Origin: Chloroflexota bacterium
GTDB lineage: Bacteria; Chloroflexota; Dehalococcoidia; Bin125
DNA length: 53,501 nt
Assembly: GCA_028875225.1 (NCBI GenBank)
Contig: JAPPFB010000012.1
Location: 175,244 to 228,744, forward strand
Reading direction: 5' to 3'
Position numbers and translations under genes: made by a program. This document shows positions 8,390-16,815 of this stretch, in pieces. The notes under the pieces are model-generated. The model ran no database searches. It was not told the origin of the DNA and worked only from the letters and a program-made list of their open reading frames with translations. How positions within the stretch are numbered: the first letter of the stretch is position 1; each line of letters begins with the position of its first letter.

Positions 8390-9119
8390 CGTCGACTCCC
8401 TGGGGAATCGCATTGAAGTAGTGGCCATCGAGGCAACGACCAGCCTGTTTCTTTCCTACTCGGCGTCCCGCATTGTCATAGGCACCCCACTGCTTGAAGA
8501 AGAACGGCACGTTGGCGTTTGCACACTGATCGCGGACACCGCGCACCCAATCAGGATCCATCGCCCGAGCGCCTGGCCCGCTCTCCCCCCCGGCGATCAC
8601 CCAGTGAATCTCATGGAGGTCTAGATCCAGTGGACCGAGCAGAGGCTCGCAAGACAGGAACCTCACTATTGCAGGGACCTCGCGCAGATCATCAGCCCGA
8701 CACGTGAACCGCTGATTCTCAACCGACACGCCCATCCACACGTTCGACGGCCAGGGCAACGAGGGGGCAAGCTCGGCGAGTCGCTCCGATCGCTTTGTCA
8801 GGACCTGAAACCGGTGATGGGATGCTGACTCCATCACTTCAAACACTTGCTGGATGTAGTCCTCCGGCACGTCCGGGTGGAACAGATCACTCATTGAGTT
8901 GACGAAGATCGTCCGTGGCTTCCTCCAGCGCAGCGGTTGATCCAGACGGTCGGGCCGGAGCTGGAGGTCGAATCCATTCTCATATGGATGACCAGGGACG
9001 CCGCGAAAGCGCTCGGCGAACGTCAGGGCGTAGCAGTGAGCGCAGCCCGGACTGATCTGGGTGCAGCCGGTGACAGGATTCCAGGTTGCTTCCGTCCATT
9101 CGATCGAAGAGCGCTGCAT
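8379..9119 (-). CDS. Phage Gp37/Gp68 family protein (DUF5131), three-Cys-motif protein
   Basis: Protein of 246 aa starting MQRSSIEWTEATWNPVTGC. Cysteines C19, C26 and C29 form the C-x6-C-x2-C motif that names the family and recalls a radical-SAM iron-sulfur cluster site. Further family blocks are FVNSMSDLFH, VLTKRSERL and the central SCEPLLGP. The ATG at 9119 has a very strong ribosome-binding site (AAAGGAGGT) and begins the conserved core; the upstream frame to 9311 is not needed. It is first in a two-gene operon with tcmP. Role unproven; phage and defence association is known for the family. Confidence 0.88.
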   Translation of the reverse strand: MQRSSIEWTEATWNPVTGCTQISPGCAHCYALTFAERFRGVPGHPYENGFDLQLRPDRLDQPLRWRKPRTIFVNSMSDLFHPDVPEDYIQQVFEVMESASHHRFQVLTKRSERLAELAPSLPWPSNVWMGVSVENQRFTCRADDLREVPAIVRFLSCEPLLGPLDLDLHEIHWVIAGGESGPGARAMDPDWVRGVRDQCANANVPFFFKQWGAYDNAGRRVGKKQAGRCLDGHYFNAIPQGVDDGV

Positions 9120-9205
9120 CGACCACCTCCTTTTGCACTTTATCCACAGCCTCCATAATAGAACACATATGCTTATCCTGTCCACGCTTGCCGTCGGCTG
9201 CGAGG

Positions 9206-9226
9206 TTCCCGCGGCAAGCGCGGGAA
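9206..9226. repeat. REP-type palindrome
   Basis: TTCCCGCG-gcaag-CGCGGGAA, followed by tgacgg, in the gap between the DUF5131 gene and the dehalogenase. It belongs to the same family as the paired elements at 13415-13540 and 19172-19267, here as a single unit. Confidence 0.75.
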
Positions 9227-9289
9227 TGACGGGATTGGGTGGTCGTAGTCTTCCATTGAATCTGGATCCTGGAAGAGGTAGCGGCAGCA

Positions 9290-10192
9290 ATGATCCCCGC
9301 AGACGAGACATTCGAGGGCACGTTTCCGTTTGAGCCTCACTTTTCGGAGGCTCCGGGGTTTCGGATGCATTATGTGGATGAAGGGGAGGGGGAGCCGCTG
9401 GTTCTGTTGCATGGGGAGCCGACGTGGGGGTACTTGTATCGGAAGTTCATTCCGGCACTGTCCGAAAGTCACCGGGTGATCGTTCCCGACCACATGGGAT
9501 TCGGCAAGAGCGAGACGCCGCAGGACCGGGTCTACACGATGAAGACCCATGTCGAGAATCTGACGGCGCTGATCGACGAGCTTGATCTGCAGGACATCAC
9601 GTTCGTCGTGCAGGACTGGGGCGGGATGATCTCTTCGGCTTACGCCGTGCGGCACCTGGATCGGGTCAAGCGGTTCTGCGTGTTGAACACCAACATCGGC
9701 GGAGTCGGTCCGCGCGCCGCGAACCGTCCGCCGTCGCGATGGTTCCAATGGATCGGCAAGCACTATGAAGCGGGCACGCTCGACGAAGCGCTGGGGCACT
9801 TGGGCAGCAACGTGCTCAGCGTGATCAAGATCATCGGCTTCGAGAACATGAGCGTGGTCGACGACACCTGGATCCGCGCTTACTCCGCGCCGTTCCCCGA
9901 CCAGGCGTCGTGCATTGGCGCGATCAACTTCCCGCTCGACATCTACCTGCGTCGCACCCGGGACTACGTCATGGAGACCAATCACCTCATTCCTGAGTTG
10001 TCGTCCAAGTCCGCCATGATGGTCGAAGGCATGAGAGATCAGGCCGGCGTACCCGACTTTGCGATTGGCGTGTTCCGCGACATGTATCCCGACGCGCCGA
10101 TCACGTTGCTGCCAAACGCCGGACACTACTGCCAGGAAGACGCCCCTGAGATCATCGTTCCGTTAATCCAACAGTTCCTCAAGCTGACCTGA
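9290..10192 (+). CDS. Haloalkane dehalogenase-like alpha/beta hydrolase (copy 1)
   Basis: Protein of 300 aa. HGEPTWGYLYR at 41-51 gives the oxyanion/halide side, the nucleophile is D109 in VVQDWGG, and the general base is H279 in NAGHYCQED. An Asp nucleophile followed by Trp is the haloalkane dehalogenase/DhmA-type pattern rather than the Ser of esterases, so hydrolytic C-halogen (or related) cleavage is likely; the real substrate is unknown. No signal peptide is seen. A paralogue of the same length follows after 11 bp, so the two form an operon. Confidence 0.85.
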   Translation: MIPADETFEGTFPFEPHFSEAPGFRMHYVDEGEGEPLVLLHGEPTWGYLYRKFIPALSESHRVIVPDHMGFGKSETPQDRVYTMKTHVENLTALIDELDLQDITFVVQDWGGMISSAYAVRHLDRVKRFCVLNTNIGGVGPRAANRPPSRWFQWIGKHYEAGTLDEALGHLGSNVLSVIKIIGFENMSVVDDTWIRAYSAPFPDQASCIGAINFPLDIYLRRTRDYVMETNHLIPELSSKSAMMVEGMRDQAGVPDFAIGVFRDMYPDAPITLLPNAGHYCQEDAPEIIVPLIQQFLKLT

Positions 10193-10203
10193 AAGGACCA
10201 ATC

Positions 10204-11106
10204 ATGATCCCAGCGGACGAGACCTTCGACGGCACGTTCCCGTTCGAGCCTCACTTCTCTGACGCCCCCGGCTTCCGCATGCACTACGTCGACGAGGGCG
10301 AGGGAGAGCCGGTGATTCTGCTCCATGGCGAGCCGACCTGGGGCTACCTGTACCGCAACTTCATTCCGGGACTGTCGGAAACGAATCGCGTGATCGTGCC
10401 CGACCACATGGGGTTCGGCAAGAGCGAGACCCCGCAGGATCGGGAGTACACGCTCCGCACTCACGTCGGCAATCTGGCGGCGTTGATCGAGGAGCTCGAT
10501 TTGCGCGACATCACCCTCGTGATGCAGGACTGGGGCGGTCCGATGGGATCGCAGTACGCCGTGCGCCACCTCGATCGGGTGAAGCGCATGTGTGTGCTCA
10601 ACACGGTCATTCCCGGCTCGAGGCGCGAACCTCCGAACGCGCCTGTGACGCCCTGGTTCCAGTGGATCGGCAAGCACCACGAGGCGGGCACGCTGCACGA
10701 GACGCTTGGTCACCTGGGCAGCAATGTGCTCAGCGTGATGAAGATCATCGGGTTTGAGAATTCCGAGGCAGTCGACGACGCCTGGATCCGGGCCTACTCG
10801 GCGCCATTCCCCGACAAGGAGTCATGCATCGGCGCGATCGAGTTCCCGCTCGACGCGTATCTCGGACGCATTCGGGAGTTCGTTTTCGAGGAGATTGCCA
10901 ACGTACCTGAGTTGACCTCATTGCCGGCGATGATGGTCGAAGGAATGCAGGACCACGCGATTGATCCTGAGCGGGCCATCGGCGGATTCCAGGCGCTGTA
11001 TCCGGATGCGCCGGTGACAATCCTGCCCGACGCGGGGCATTTCTGTCAGGAGGATGCGCCGGAGATCATTGTGCCGCTGATCAGTCAGTTTCTTCGGTTG
11101 ACGTAG
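10204..11106 (+). CDS. Haloalkane dehalogenase-like alpha/beta hydrolase (copy 2)
   Basis: Protein of 300 aa, collinear with the gene before it and nearly identical over the first 80 residues. HGEPTW, nucleophile D109 in VMQDWGG and H279 in DAGHFCQED are all kept. The main divergence is around residues 140-160 and 235-260, the cap-domain region that shapes the substrate pocket, suggesting that the duplicates differ in specificity. The start ATG follows a GAAAGGA ribosome-binding site. Confidence 0.85.
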   Translation: MIPADETFDGTFPFEPHFSDAPGFRMHYVDEGEGEPVILLHGEPTWGYLYRNFIPGLSETNRVIVPDHMGFGKSETPQDREYTLRTHVGNLAALIEELDLRDITLVMQDWGGPMGSQYAVRHLDRVKRMCVLNTVIPGSRREPPNAPVTPWFQWIGKHHEAGTLHETLGHLGSNVLSVMKIIGFENSEAVDDAWIRAYSAPFPDKESCIGAIEFPLDAYLGRIREFVFEEIANVPELTSLPAMMVEGMQDHAIDPERAIGGFQALYPDAPVTILPDAGHFCQEDAPEIIVPLISQFLRLT

Positions 11107-11156
11107 ATCAACGTCAGGCTGACGGGACGCACCGCCGTCGCCAGTCACCTTCCGTC

Positions 11157-11176
11157 ATTCCCGCGCAGGCGGGAAT
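11157..11176. repeat. REP-type palindrome (left unit)
   Basis: ATTCCCGC-gcag-GCGGGAAT. Paired in inverted orientation with the unit at 11381-11400. Confidence 0.75.
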
Positions 11177-11221
11177 CTATACAGCAGCGCGTCTACCAAC
11201 TCCTCGGATCACTCAAATGCG

Positions 11222-11273
11222 CTGCATATGAGAAGCGCAGGACATGTTCACGTTGCTTCACGCTCATATGCAG
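11222..11273. repeat. Perfect 11-bp inverted repeat with 30-nt spacer
   Basis: CTGCATATGAG at 11222-11232 and its exact reverse complement CTCATATGCAG at 11263-11273. It lies between the two REP units, downstream of the dehalogenases. The AT-rich centre stands out against the GC-rich background. It could be a regulatory or mobile-element remnant; no function is evident. Confidence 0.6.
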
Positions 11274-11380
11274 ATGTCCGGAGGTTGCGACCCTCGGAGA
11301 GGCAGGAGAATCGCCCTCGTATCAGCAGTGTCCGAGACCGAATCATCGGTCGGCCTGCTGGCAGACTTGGTTCAGGATGG

Positions 11381-11400
11381 ATTCCCGCCTGCGCGGGAAT
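11381..11400. repeat. REP-type palindrome (right unit)
   Basis: ATTCCCGC-ctgc-GCGGGAAT, followed by gacgg. It is the inverted partner of 11157-11176. Confidence 0.75.
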
Positions 11401-11468
11401 GACGGAACAGGGAGTGGAGATGACGGTTCGATTGGACCTAGGAATGACGACCGGCAGTCGGTCTGTGC

Positions 11469-11558
11469 TGGCGGAGAGGGTGGGATTCGAACCCACGAGG
11501 GCCTTGCAGCCCTACACGCTTTCCAGGCGTGCCTGATCGTCCACTCCAGCACCTCTCC
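11469..11558 (-). tRNA. tRNA-Ser (GGA anticodon)
   Basis: On the minus strand the gene begins GGAGAGGTGC. The anticodon loop CTGGAAA (anticodon GGA), a long class-II variable arm, the T-arm GTGGGTTCGAATCCCAC, acceptor CCTCTCC, discriminator G and an encoded CCA (11469-11471) are all visible. Length is 90 nt including CCA. GGA reads UCC/UCU serine codons. Confidence 0.95.
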
Positions 11559-11582
11559 GGAGGGGATGGCCGATTTGCAAAC

Positions 11583-11674
11583 TGGCGGAGAGGGTGGGAT
11601 TCGAACCCACGAGGCACGTCGCCGCACCTACCGATTTTCGAGATCGGCTCCTTCGGCCACTCGGACACCTCTCC
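11583..11674 (-). tRNA. tRNA-Ser (CGA anticodon)
   Basis: The minus-strand gene begins GGAGAGGTGTCCGAGTGGCC. The anticodon loop CTCGAAA (anticodon CGA) is followed by a long variable arm, the same T-arm and acceptor as its neighbour, discriminator G and an encoded CCA (11583-11585). Length is 92 nt. It reads UCG serine codons. It lies 24 bp upstream of tRNA-Ser(GGA) on the same strand, so the pair is probably one transcript. Confidence 0.95.
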
Positions 11675-11704
11675 ATGATCGAGTATACGCAGCAACACTC
11701 CGTT

Positions 11705-11723
11705 CTCCCCCTCGCAGGGGGAG
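11705..11723. repeat. CTCCCCCT palindrome
   Basis: CTCCCCCT-cgc-AGGGGGAG. It shares its core with the palindromes at 30149-30169 and with the 39-bp tandem units at 49887-50080, suggesting a second dispersed palindrome family. The remaining ~110 bp before the ligase gene hold no visible gene. Confidence 0.7.
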
Positions 11724-11838
11724 ATGCCGCAGGCAGAGGGGGTCCCTCTGCGTCCCTGTACTCGTTCACCAATAAGCTGCGCTACACGATGCCCAATCGA
11801 CGCGCCTGTCCAACGCCATCCATCCGTCGGGAGATCCC

Positions 11839-13374
11839 GTGACCCAGCAAAACTCTGACGCCAGAACCATTTCCGAGCTGCTCGCTCCGTTGGACGGCAA
11901 CGCTTCCGCGCTCGGCTCTCCGGGCCGGCCCGATCTGACCTTCGACGGTCTGCGCGACCAGATCGCACAGACCGGTGAGCAGCTCAACAGTTTCGGCCTC
12001 GGACGTGAGGATGGCATCGCGATCGTGCTGCCCAACGGCGCGGAGATGGCGGCCGCCTTCCTCGGCGTGGCCAACGCTGCGACGGCGGCGCCGCTTAATC
12101 CGGGCTACCGCGCCGACGAGTTTGAGTTCTACCTTCAGGACCTTGAGGCGAAGGCCGTTGTCGTGCAGGACGGCGTCGACTCCCCGGTCCGCGAGGTCGC
12201 GCAGCGCCTGAGCATCCCGCTGGTCGAGCTTCATCCGCAGTCCGACGGTCCCGCCGGAGTCTTCAGTCTCACGGCCGCGATCAGTGGGGCTCCCGAGAAT
12301 CCTGGCGCAGCCGGACCGGATGACGTCGGCCTGGTGTTGCACACTTCAGGGACGACGTCGCGGCCCAAGATTGTGCCGCTGCGTCAACGCAACCTGACCG
12401 CGACCGCGCACAACATCCGCAACACGCTCAATCTCAGCCCGGAGGACCGCTGTCTCAACATCATGCCCCTGTTTCACATACACGGCGTGATGGCCGGCAT
12501 CCTGGCCAGCGTCGGAGCGGGCGGCTGCACCTGGTGCTCGCCCGGCTTCAACGCGATGCAGGTCTTCGGCTGGCTGCGCGAGGCGATGCCAACCTGGTAC
12601 ACGGCCGTGCCGACGATGCATCAACTGATCCTGACGCGAGCCTTACGCAACGCCGAGGTGTTGGACGAGACGCGTTTGCGCCTGATCCGGTCTTCCTCGT
12701 CCTCGCTGCCGCCGACCGTGATGGCGGAGTTGGAGGAGACGTTCGAGGCTCCGGTGATCGAGTCCTACGGCATGACCGAGGCGGCGCACCAGATGAGTTC
12801 CAATCCGCTGCCGCCGCTGGAGCGCAAGCCGGGCAGCGTGGGGCTGCCTGCTGGTCCCGAGATCGCGATCATGGACGAGGACGGCGCGCTGCTCGCCATG
12901 GGCCAGCGCGGTGAGGTCGTGATTCGCGGCGACAACGTCACCGACGGCTATCGCAACAACCTCGAAGCCAACGCCACCGCCTACACCCGAGGCTGGTTCC
13001 GCACCGGCGACCAGGGCGTGCTCGACGACGACGGCTATCTGACAATCACGGGCCGGCTCAAAGAGATCATCAATCGCGGCGGCGAGAAGATCTCACCGCG
13101 CGAGGTCGACGAGGCTCTGCTCCAGCATCCCGCCGTGGCCCAGGCAGTGACCTTCGCCATGCCGCACGATCGCCTGGGCGAGGAAGTCGCCGCCGCCGTC
13201 GTCCTGCGCGACGGCGAGGAGTCCGACGAGCGTGCGATCCGACGATTCGTCGGCGAGCGGGTGGCAGACTTCAAGACACCGCGACGGGTGGTGATCCTCG
13301 ACGAGATTCCCAAGGGCGCCACAGGCAAGATTCAGCGGATCGGGTTGGCTGAGAAGCTGGGGTTGGCAGACTAG
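11839..13374 (+). CDS. AMP-forming acyl-CoA synthetase (FadD/oxalate-CoA-ligase-like)
   Basis: Protein of 511 aa in the ANL adenylating superfamily. The P-loop-like motif TSGTTSRPK is at 169-177, ESYGMTE follows in the middle, then GWFRTGDQG, the hinge region GRLKEIINRGGEKISP and the C-terminal catalytic Lys in KGATGKIQR. It activates a carboxylic acid as acyl-AMP, then forms acyl-CoA. The short N-terminus and overall pattern resemble the oxalyl-CoA synthetase/FadD-like branch, but the substrate is uncertain. GTG start, with GGGAG just upstream. Adjacent carboxylase and oxidoreductase genes suggest acid catabolism. Confidence 0.87.
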   Translation: MTQQNSDARTISELLAPLDGNASALGSPGRPDLTFDGLRDQIAQTGEQLNSFGLGREDGIAIVLPNGAEMAAAFLGVANAATAAPLNPGYRADEFEFYLQDLEAKAVVVQDGVDSPVREVAQRLSIPLVELHPQSDGPAGVFSLTAAISGAPENPGAAGPDDVGLVLHTSGTTSRPKIVPLRQRNLTATAHNIRNTLNLSPEDRCLNIMPLFHIHGVMAGILASVGAGGCTWCSPGFNAMQVFGWLREAMPTWYTAVPTMHQLILTRALRNAEVLDETRLRLIRSSSSSLPPTVMAELEETFEAPVIESYGMTEAAHQMSSNPLPPLERKPGSVGLPAGPEIAIMDEDGALLAMGQRGEVVIRGDNVTDGYRNNLEANATAYTRGWFRTGDQGVLDDDGYLTITGRLKEIINRGGEKISPREVDEALLQHPAVAQAVTFAMPHDRLGEEVAAAVVLRDGEESDERAIRRFVGERVADFKTPRRVVILDEIPKGATGKIQRIGLAEKLGLAD

Positions 13375-13414
13375 ACATCCCGCGACTCACCCACTGCCTT
13401 TGCCATCCCCAGTT

Positions 13415-13540
13415 CGTCATTCCCGCGCTTGTCGCGGGAATCTCGATCCATCGGGCACGGAGACGGCAGCGAAGATGCTCCCGGCGCAGGAGCTATGTGC
13501 GAACCGCTGCGAGATACCCGCGGCAAGCACGGGTATGACG
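13415..13540. repeat. REPIN-like inverted pair of palindromes
   Basis: The left unit (13415-13445) runs from CGTCATTCCCGCG through cttgt to CGCGGGAATCTCG. The right unit (13510-13540) is its inverted, slightly degenerate copy, CGAGATACCCGCG-gcaag-CACGGGTATGACG. About 64 bp separate them. The pair sits between convergent genes. The layout matches REP doublets (REPINs) mobilised by RAYT transposases; none is in the window. Confidence 0.8.
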
Positions 13541-13577
13541 GCAGTCTGTTTGCGGCGGAGCTTTACACCCGCGGGCG

Positions 13578-15179
13578 CTACGGCCGGATGATCCGCTTCG
13601 GGCGCTGGGCTAGCCGCTTGAGCATGGGCTGGGCGGCATCGATGAAGCGGAAGGCGATTCGGCGGGTGTCGCGGGGGTCGATCAGATCGATCACGTCGAA
13701 GTTATGCGCCGCCTTCAAGGGGCTCCTCAGCTTGAGCAGTCGATTCTCGATCATCTCGCGATGCGCCTCGGGATTCTCGGCCGCCTCGATCTCTCGTCGG
13801 TAGGCCGCCGCCACACCGCCCTCGATCGGGATGCCGCCCCACTCGCCGGCGGGCCAGCCGAAGCGCATGTTGACGCCGACCGGCTCGCCCATGCTGTTCG
13901 GCGCGTCGGCGGCGACGCCGTAGCTCTTGCGGATGTTGAACTCGACCTTGGGCACGTCGGCCTCGTACGCGGCGATCAGCGCGCGCGTCCCCCGGCGCAT
14001 GGTCTGGTTGAGCTCGGCCTGTGAACCGAGCATGAAGCCGGGCATGTCGAGGAAGATCAGCATCGGCAGGTTGAAGCCGTCGCAGAGATCGACGAAGTGG
14101 GTGAACTTGTCGGCCGCGTCGCCGTTCATTGCGCCGGCCATGACGTACGGGTCGCTGGCCACGACGCCGCAGGCGTAACCGCCGACTCGGGCGAAGCCGG
14201 TGATGATCGCGCCGCCCCAGTGCGGGCGCATCTCGAAGAACTCGCCGTGGTCGACGACCAGTTTGACCAGCTTGCGCGGGTTGTAGCCGCGCTTGCGGTT
14301 CTCGGGAATGATCCGCAGTAACTCTTCGACCCGCCGATTCGGGTCGTCGAAGTTGTGCGTGCGTTCGGTGACGTCGTTGGTCGTGTCGGGCAGGTAGGAG
14401 AGGAACTTCTTGATCTGGTCGAAGGCGTCCTCTTCATCTTCGGCCTCGTTGTCGACCTGGCCACTCTGGTACACGTGGACCTTCGAGCCGCCGAGTTCCT
14501 CCTTGTTGAAGGTCTCGCCAATCGCGCGTCGGACCACCGGTGGTCCCGATGGGAAGATCTGCGACTGGCCCTTGATCATCACGGTGAAGTGGGAGAGCAA
14601 TGCAAATGCTGCGGGAGCGCCGGCAACCGATCCCATGATCCCCGAGGCGACCGGCACCTTGTTGAGCAGGTTGATGTGCCGCCACCAGGTCTGACCGCCG
14701 GGCAGCGCCATGCGGCCCTCTTCCTCGTCCCGCTTTGCGCTGTGTCCGACACCCTCGATCAGCTGGACGTAGGGCAGCCCGTATTGCGCCGCCAGCGGCG
14801 TGGCGAACTGCGAGGCGCCCTTCGACACGTTGTGCGGCGAGCCGCCGGAGATCGTGAAGTCGTCGCCGCCGATGACGATGTTGCGACCGTCGATCTGGCC
14901 CATACCCATGACGAACGCGCCGGGCGTGAAGTCGCGCAGGTTGCCCTCGCCGTCGTACTCATACGCGCCGACCAGCGGTCCAGCCTCGAAGAACGAGTCA
15001 GCATCGAGGAACTTGTCGATCCGCTCTCGGATCGTGTAGCGGCCGCCGCGGTGCTGTCGGGCCACGCCGTACTCGCCGCCCATCTCTTTGGCGAGTTCCT
15101 TGATGTAGTTGATTTCCTCGATCGCGCCCTGCCAGTCCTGCCCGGGCTTCCACGATTCGCGAGTCTGGTCTACCGGCAT
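13578..15179 (-). CDS. Acyl-CoA carboxylase carboxyltransferase (beta) subunit
   Basis: Protein of 533 aa with the two crotonase-like halves of propionyl-/methylmalonyl-CoA carboxylase beta chains. The N-half has GGDDFTISGGS and GVGHSAKRDEEEG; the C-half has VASDPYVMAGAMNGDAADK and LPMLIFLDMPGFMLG. It transfers carboxyl from biotin to an acyl-CoA. There is no biotin domain in this chain, so it needs a separate BC/BCCP partner, which is not adjacent. The ATG at 15179 is chosen because GGAGAGG precedes it at proper spacing; a GTG at 15194 is possible. Confidence 0.9.
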   Translation of the reverse strand: MPVDQTRESWKPGQDWQGAIEEINYIKELAKEMGGEYGVARQHRGGRYTIRERIDKFLDADSFFEAGPLVGAYEYDGEGNLRDFTPGAFVMGMGQIDGRNIVIGGDDFTISGGSPHNVSKGASQFATPLAAQYGLPYVQLIEGVGHSAKRDEEEGRMALPGGQTWWRHINLLNKVPVASGIMGSVAGAPAAFALLSHFTVMIKGQSQIFPSGPPVVRRAIGETFNKEELGGSKVHVYQSGQVDNEAEDEEDAFDQIKKFLSYLPDTTNDVTERTHNFDDPNRRVEELLRIIPENRKRGYNPRKLVKLVVDHGEFFEMRPHWGGAIITGFARVGGYACGVVASDPYVMAGAMNGDAADKFTHFVDLCDGFNLPMLIFLDMPGFMLGSQAELNQTMRRGTRALIAAYEADVPKVEFNIRKSYGVAADAPNSMGEPVGVNMRFGWPAGEWGGIPIEGGVAAAYRREIEAAENPEAHREMIENRLLKLRSPLKAAHNFDVIDLIDPRDTRRIAFRFIDAAQPMLKRLAQRPKRIIRP

Positions 15180-15256
15180 GGTCTGCCTCTCCACTGGACA
15201 AGGTTCGCTGGCAGTTTATCGCCAGAGCAGGTCCGATCTCGTCTGCCGCGCCCCAG

Positions 15257-16186
15257 TCAGAACTGGCCGATCACTTCATCGGCGAACGCACTCAGCGCGT
15301 CCCAGTCCCACGGAGGACGGAGCGTGATGTTGACCCGATCGACGCCCGCCTCGGCGTACGGCCCAAGGATGTCGAGCGCTTCCGAAGGCGTGCCCATGAT
15401 CGCACCGCGCTGTCGAAACGCGTCGCCCGCCGGACCGAACACTTCCTCGAAGTGCGCCTGCGCTCTTGGGCGAGCCGCTTCGTCTGCCGCCAGGTGGAAG
15501 GAGAGATTGACGTCGCGCTGGATCTCGGATGGATCTCGATCAACTCGTTCGCACCACTCGTTGAGGACGCTCGAGAGTCGCTGCCAGTCTTCCACCGTGA
15601 GATACGGCGCGTTCCAGCCGTCGGCGTAACGGGCCACCAGCTGCAGCGTCCGTCGCTCGCCGACGCCGCCGATCCAGATTGGCACGCGCGGCTGCAGCGG
15701 CTTCGGCTCGCAGAGCGCGTCGGCGAGCTGGAAGTATTCGCCGGCATAGTTGGCCTCGGGCTCTTCCCAGAGCGCGCGAAGCACATGGATGCCCTCCTCC
15801 AGGCGATCCAGCCGCTTGCCGATCCGGTCGAACGGGATCCCGTAGGCCGAGTATTCCTGCACGTTCCAGCCGGCTCCCAGACCGACATCCAGGCGACCGG
15901 CCGCGAGATGGTCAATCGTCGCCAGCGCGTTGGCGAGCACGGCGGGATGCCGATAGTCCATCGCGAGCACGCAAGTCCCAACCCGAACATGCTCGGTATC
16001 GACCGCCAGGGCGGCCAAACTCGCGAGGCACTCCAGGTATGGACCGCGCTTCTCCGTCATCGGCGATTCGTAGAAGTGGTCCGAGACGTCAACCCAGGTG
16101 AACCCGGCCGTGTCCGCCCATCGCCAGAGCTGGCGGCACTCCTCGATCGTCGTGTTTTGCTGCACCAGGTGGATGCCGAACTCCAT
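15257..16186 (-). CDS. LLM-class F420-dependent oxidoreductase
   Basis: Protein of 309 aa, luciferase-like TIM barrel, beginning MEFGIHLVQQNT. Typical features are a GTCVLAMDYRHPAVLANALATID block, GRLDVGLGAGW and VPIWIGGVGERRTLQLVARYAD. These enzymes use F420 or FMN to oxidise or reduce small organics; the specific reaction is not predictable. The ATG at 16186 starts the conserved first beta strand; the earlier in-frame start at 16213 adds a non-conserved leader. It is divergent from the PH-domain gene, with ~85 bp between starts. Confidence 0.87.
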   Translation of the reverse strand: MEFGIHLVQQNTTIEECRQLWRWADTAGFTWVDVSDHFYESPMTEKRGPYLECLASLAALAVDTEHVRVGTCVLAMDYRHPAVLANALATIDHLAAGRLDVGLGAGWNVQEYSAYGIPFDRIGKRLDRLEEGIHVLRALWEEPEANYAGEYFQLADALCEPKPLQPRVPIWIGGVGERRTLQLVARYADGWNAPYLTVEDWQRLSSVLNEWCERVDRDPSEIQRDVNLSFHLAADEAARPRAQAHFEEVFGPAGDAFRQRGAIMGTPSEALDILGPYAEAGVDRVNITLRPPWDWDALSAFADEVIGQF

Positions 16187-16271
16187 GTTGCTCAGTCCTC
16201 TCGTGGTCTGCATGAACTGGCATTCACCTATGGTTGCAGCGAGCGCGAGGCCTCACTATCGGAGAGACAAC

Positions 16272-16799
16272 ATGAAGTCGTCGCGAGACGAAGTATTGCT
16301 GGAAGCGAAGTTCGATCGGAGGGTGATGGGCTACGGACGACTCGCGGTCAGCCTGCTGCTGTTCATCACGCTGGCGGGCATCCCGTTGATCCCCTTCTGG
16401 CTGATCTGGAGCGTGTCGTATCTGCCCAGGGCCTACGAACGCTTCAGCGCCCGCCTGACCCCGACCTCGCTGGAATTGACCCGAGGCGTTTATTTCCGCA
16501 GCGACAGCACGATTCCACTGGATCGCATTACCGATGTTCGGCTGCACGACGACCCGCTCATGCGATTCAGCGGGATCCTGGGACTGAAGGTTGAGACGGC
16601 CGGACAATCGGGGACGACCGGGTCGGAAGGCAATTTGATCGGCGTCGTCGATGCTCCCGCCTTCCGCGACGCCGTCCTGCGTCAACGCGAGATTCTCCAG
16701 GAAGGCGGTAGTTCCGCGCCGACGGCGCCCGCCGCCAATGAGAGCGATCTGCTCGTCGAAATCCGCGATCTGCTCAAGAGCATCGACTCAAAGACCTAA
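16272..16799 (+). CDS. PH-domain membrane protein (bacterial PH2/YdbS-like)
   Basis: Protein of 175 aa. One or two hydrophobic segments at about residues 23-51 are followed by a bacterial-PH-like domain, with the YSVR-like pattern RFSARLTPTSLELTRGVYF and STIPLDRITDVRLHDDPLMR. The C-terminal ~40 residues are a polar linker and helix. Such proteins are common in the envelope, but their role is unknown. The reading frame is open upstream, but the ATG at 16272 has GGAGAGA before it and starts a sensible protein. It precedes the sulfatase by 16 bp and may be co-transcribed. Confidence 0.75.
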   Translation: MKSSRDEVLLEAKFDRRVMGYGRLAVSLLLFITLAGIPLIPFWLIWSVSYLPRAYERFSARLTPTSLELTRGVYFRSDSTIPLDRITDVRLHDDPLMRFSGILGLKVETAGQSGTTGSEGNLIGVVDAPAFRDAVLRQREILQEGGSSAPTAPAANESDLLVEIRDLLKSIDSKT

Positions 16800-16815
16800 G
16801 TGACAGGTAGCTGCC

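Noticed and set aside
11437-11968. Protein-coding ORFs across the tRNA-Ser pair
   Set aside because: They overlap two clear tRNA genes and share repeated peptides only because the tRNAs are alike.
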